A stretch of DNA of 64,000 nt. Source: Onthophagus taurus. Its lineage: Eukaryota; Arthropoda; Insecta; Coleoptera; Scarabaeidae. This document shows, one piece after another, positions 63,298 to 64,000 of the stretch. The translations under genes were made by a program, and so were the position numbers. Positions within the stretch are counted from its first letter, which is position 1. Each line of letters starts with the position of its first letter. Below the pieces are notes generated by a model. That model was not told where the DNA came from. It saw nothing but the letters and a program-made list of their open reading frames with translations, and did no database searches. The stretch is from assembly GCF_036711975.1 (NCBI RefSeq), contig NC_091972.1, positions 27,347,001 through 27,411,000 of the forward strand, read 5' to 3'.

Positions 63298-64000
63298 AGT
63301 AAGATATTGACTACTACAGATGCTTTAAGCTATTAAAGGAAGGTATTGAGTTCCCTGGTGGAACATTTACACATCGAATTGAATGGCGCGCATTTTAAGA
63401 CGTCTGGGGTATATGATACCCCAACACACTGTCGCCGGGTTAATAGTAGGTAATATAAGTGCGATCCATGTAAGTTGTATATAAGTTGTCAAGATCCTTC
63501 CTACGATGACTCTTCCGTCTGGGGTTACGCCGCGCACTCGCACGTGCAAAAACTCCAACTTGTTTAGAACAAGGTCCTAAGGATGGCATTTGATGCACCT
63601 TGGTTTGTCAGTAACGCGACACTGTACAATGATTCCCAGATGGCGACCATCGAGGAATTCATTCGGGACAAGGCCAGTACCGAATTTACGCGGTGCGAAA
63701 ACCACCCCAATCCCCTCCTAGCGGGATTAACGGATTACAACGTTGAACACCTTCGCCCTTAACGGCCAAGGCTGCTTCTCGTCTGACGATCCAGGAATCC
63801 GACTGTCCTTCCCAATTCCACTTTCGATATCACTAAATTAGTGAATACAATGTAACATATGTATGTATTTTCCGTTAGTTTTAGGTCCGATGAAAAGGGC
63901 CACGTTCACCGTTCAAGATCTTTAATTTGTTTGTTAATATCCTCCCAATAAAGGTTGATAATATAAGTACGAAGGCTTTCACGGCCGGTGTTAATTAAAC
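63298..64000. repeat. Duplicated 0.7-kb block, copy B
   Basis: Collinear with 26457-27160, about 98% identical by eye, reaching the window edge. Begins two bases after the TIR element ends. Confidence 0.93.
63497..63912 (+). mobile_element. 5'-truncated Jockey fragment (second copy)
   Basis: Same truncated Jockey 3' end as 26656-27071, with the same 8-bp TCAAGATC duplication (63489-63496, 63913-63920) and the same internal five-base deletion. It therefore arose by duplication of the locus and not by a second insertion. Confidence 0.92.

Overview
The window is eukaryotic and almost certainly insect nuclear DNA. It holds a canonical replication-dependent histone cluster (intronless H3, H4, H2A and H2B with 6-bp-stem/4-nt-loop histone 3' hairpins) in very AT-rich sequence full of insect-type mobile elements (Jockey, BEL/Pao, Ty3/Gypsy, Ty1/Copia, Penelope, piggyBac, hAT, Tc1, pogo, PolB-encoding DNA element, foldbacks, a tRNA-derived SINE). 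The species cannot be fixed from the sequence; a beetle is only a guess.

Layout. 0-3 kb: decayed end of a histone repeat with a Gypsy reverse-transcriptase fragment, the 3' remnant of a second H3, a broken H1 (about 1.6-2.0 kb) and pogo and Tc1 relics. 3.6-18.1 kb: the core cluster H3(-)/H4(+), H2A(-)/H2B(+), the same order and divergence as the Drosophila repeat, but each divergent promoter is split by a full-length two-ORF Jockey-type retrotransposon (4167-9001 in H3; 12528-17536 in H2B). Both lie just downstream of the histone TATA box and read in the same direction as the histone gene. H2A is shifted at its last codons so that its reading frame runs through its own 3' hairpin. 18.1-26.3 kb: a decayed piggyBac and a 5.2-kb nested foldback element carrying a SINE. 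26.4-31.7 kb: a piggyBac end, a 5'-truncated Jockey piece, a Copia relic split by a MITE, and a LINE RNase H fragment.

31.7-36.3 kb: a hAT element split by a head-to-head Penelope-like element with a 12-bp target duplication. 36.3-49.5 kb: mostly MITEs and foldbacks, two more Penelope relics, exon-like pieces of unidentified genes and a decayed BED-finger hAT-type gene. Hammerhead-ribozyme-like folds mark several Penelope terminal regions. 49.5-57.5 kb: an F-type envelope relic and a GTTGAACAGG minisatellite, into which an intact BEL/Pao element with apparently identical 290-bp LTRs has inserted. 57.5-59.8 kb: a type B DNA polymerase relic. 59.86-63.3 kb: a terminal-inverted-repeat element carrying an SGNH-hydrolase-like gene and a 172-bp tandem array. 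The last 703 bases are a second copy of 26.46-27.16 kb.

Functionally, only the histone genes are host genes with clear roles. The rest is a nested archive of transposition in which insertion order can be read from target-site duplications. The most notable points are the two Jockey elements placed at histone transcription starts, the ribozyme-like folds of the Penelope elements, and the TIR element with an SGNH-like gene and nucleosome-length repeats.
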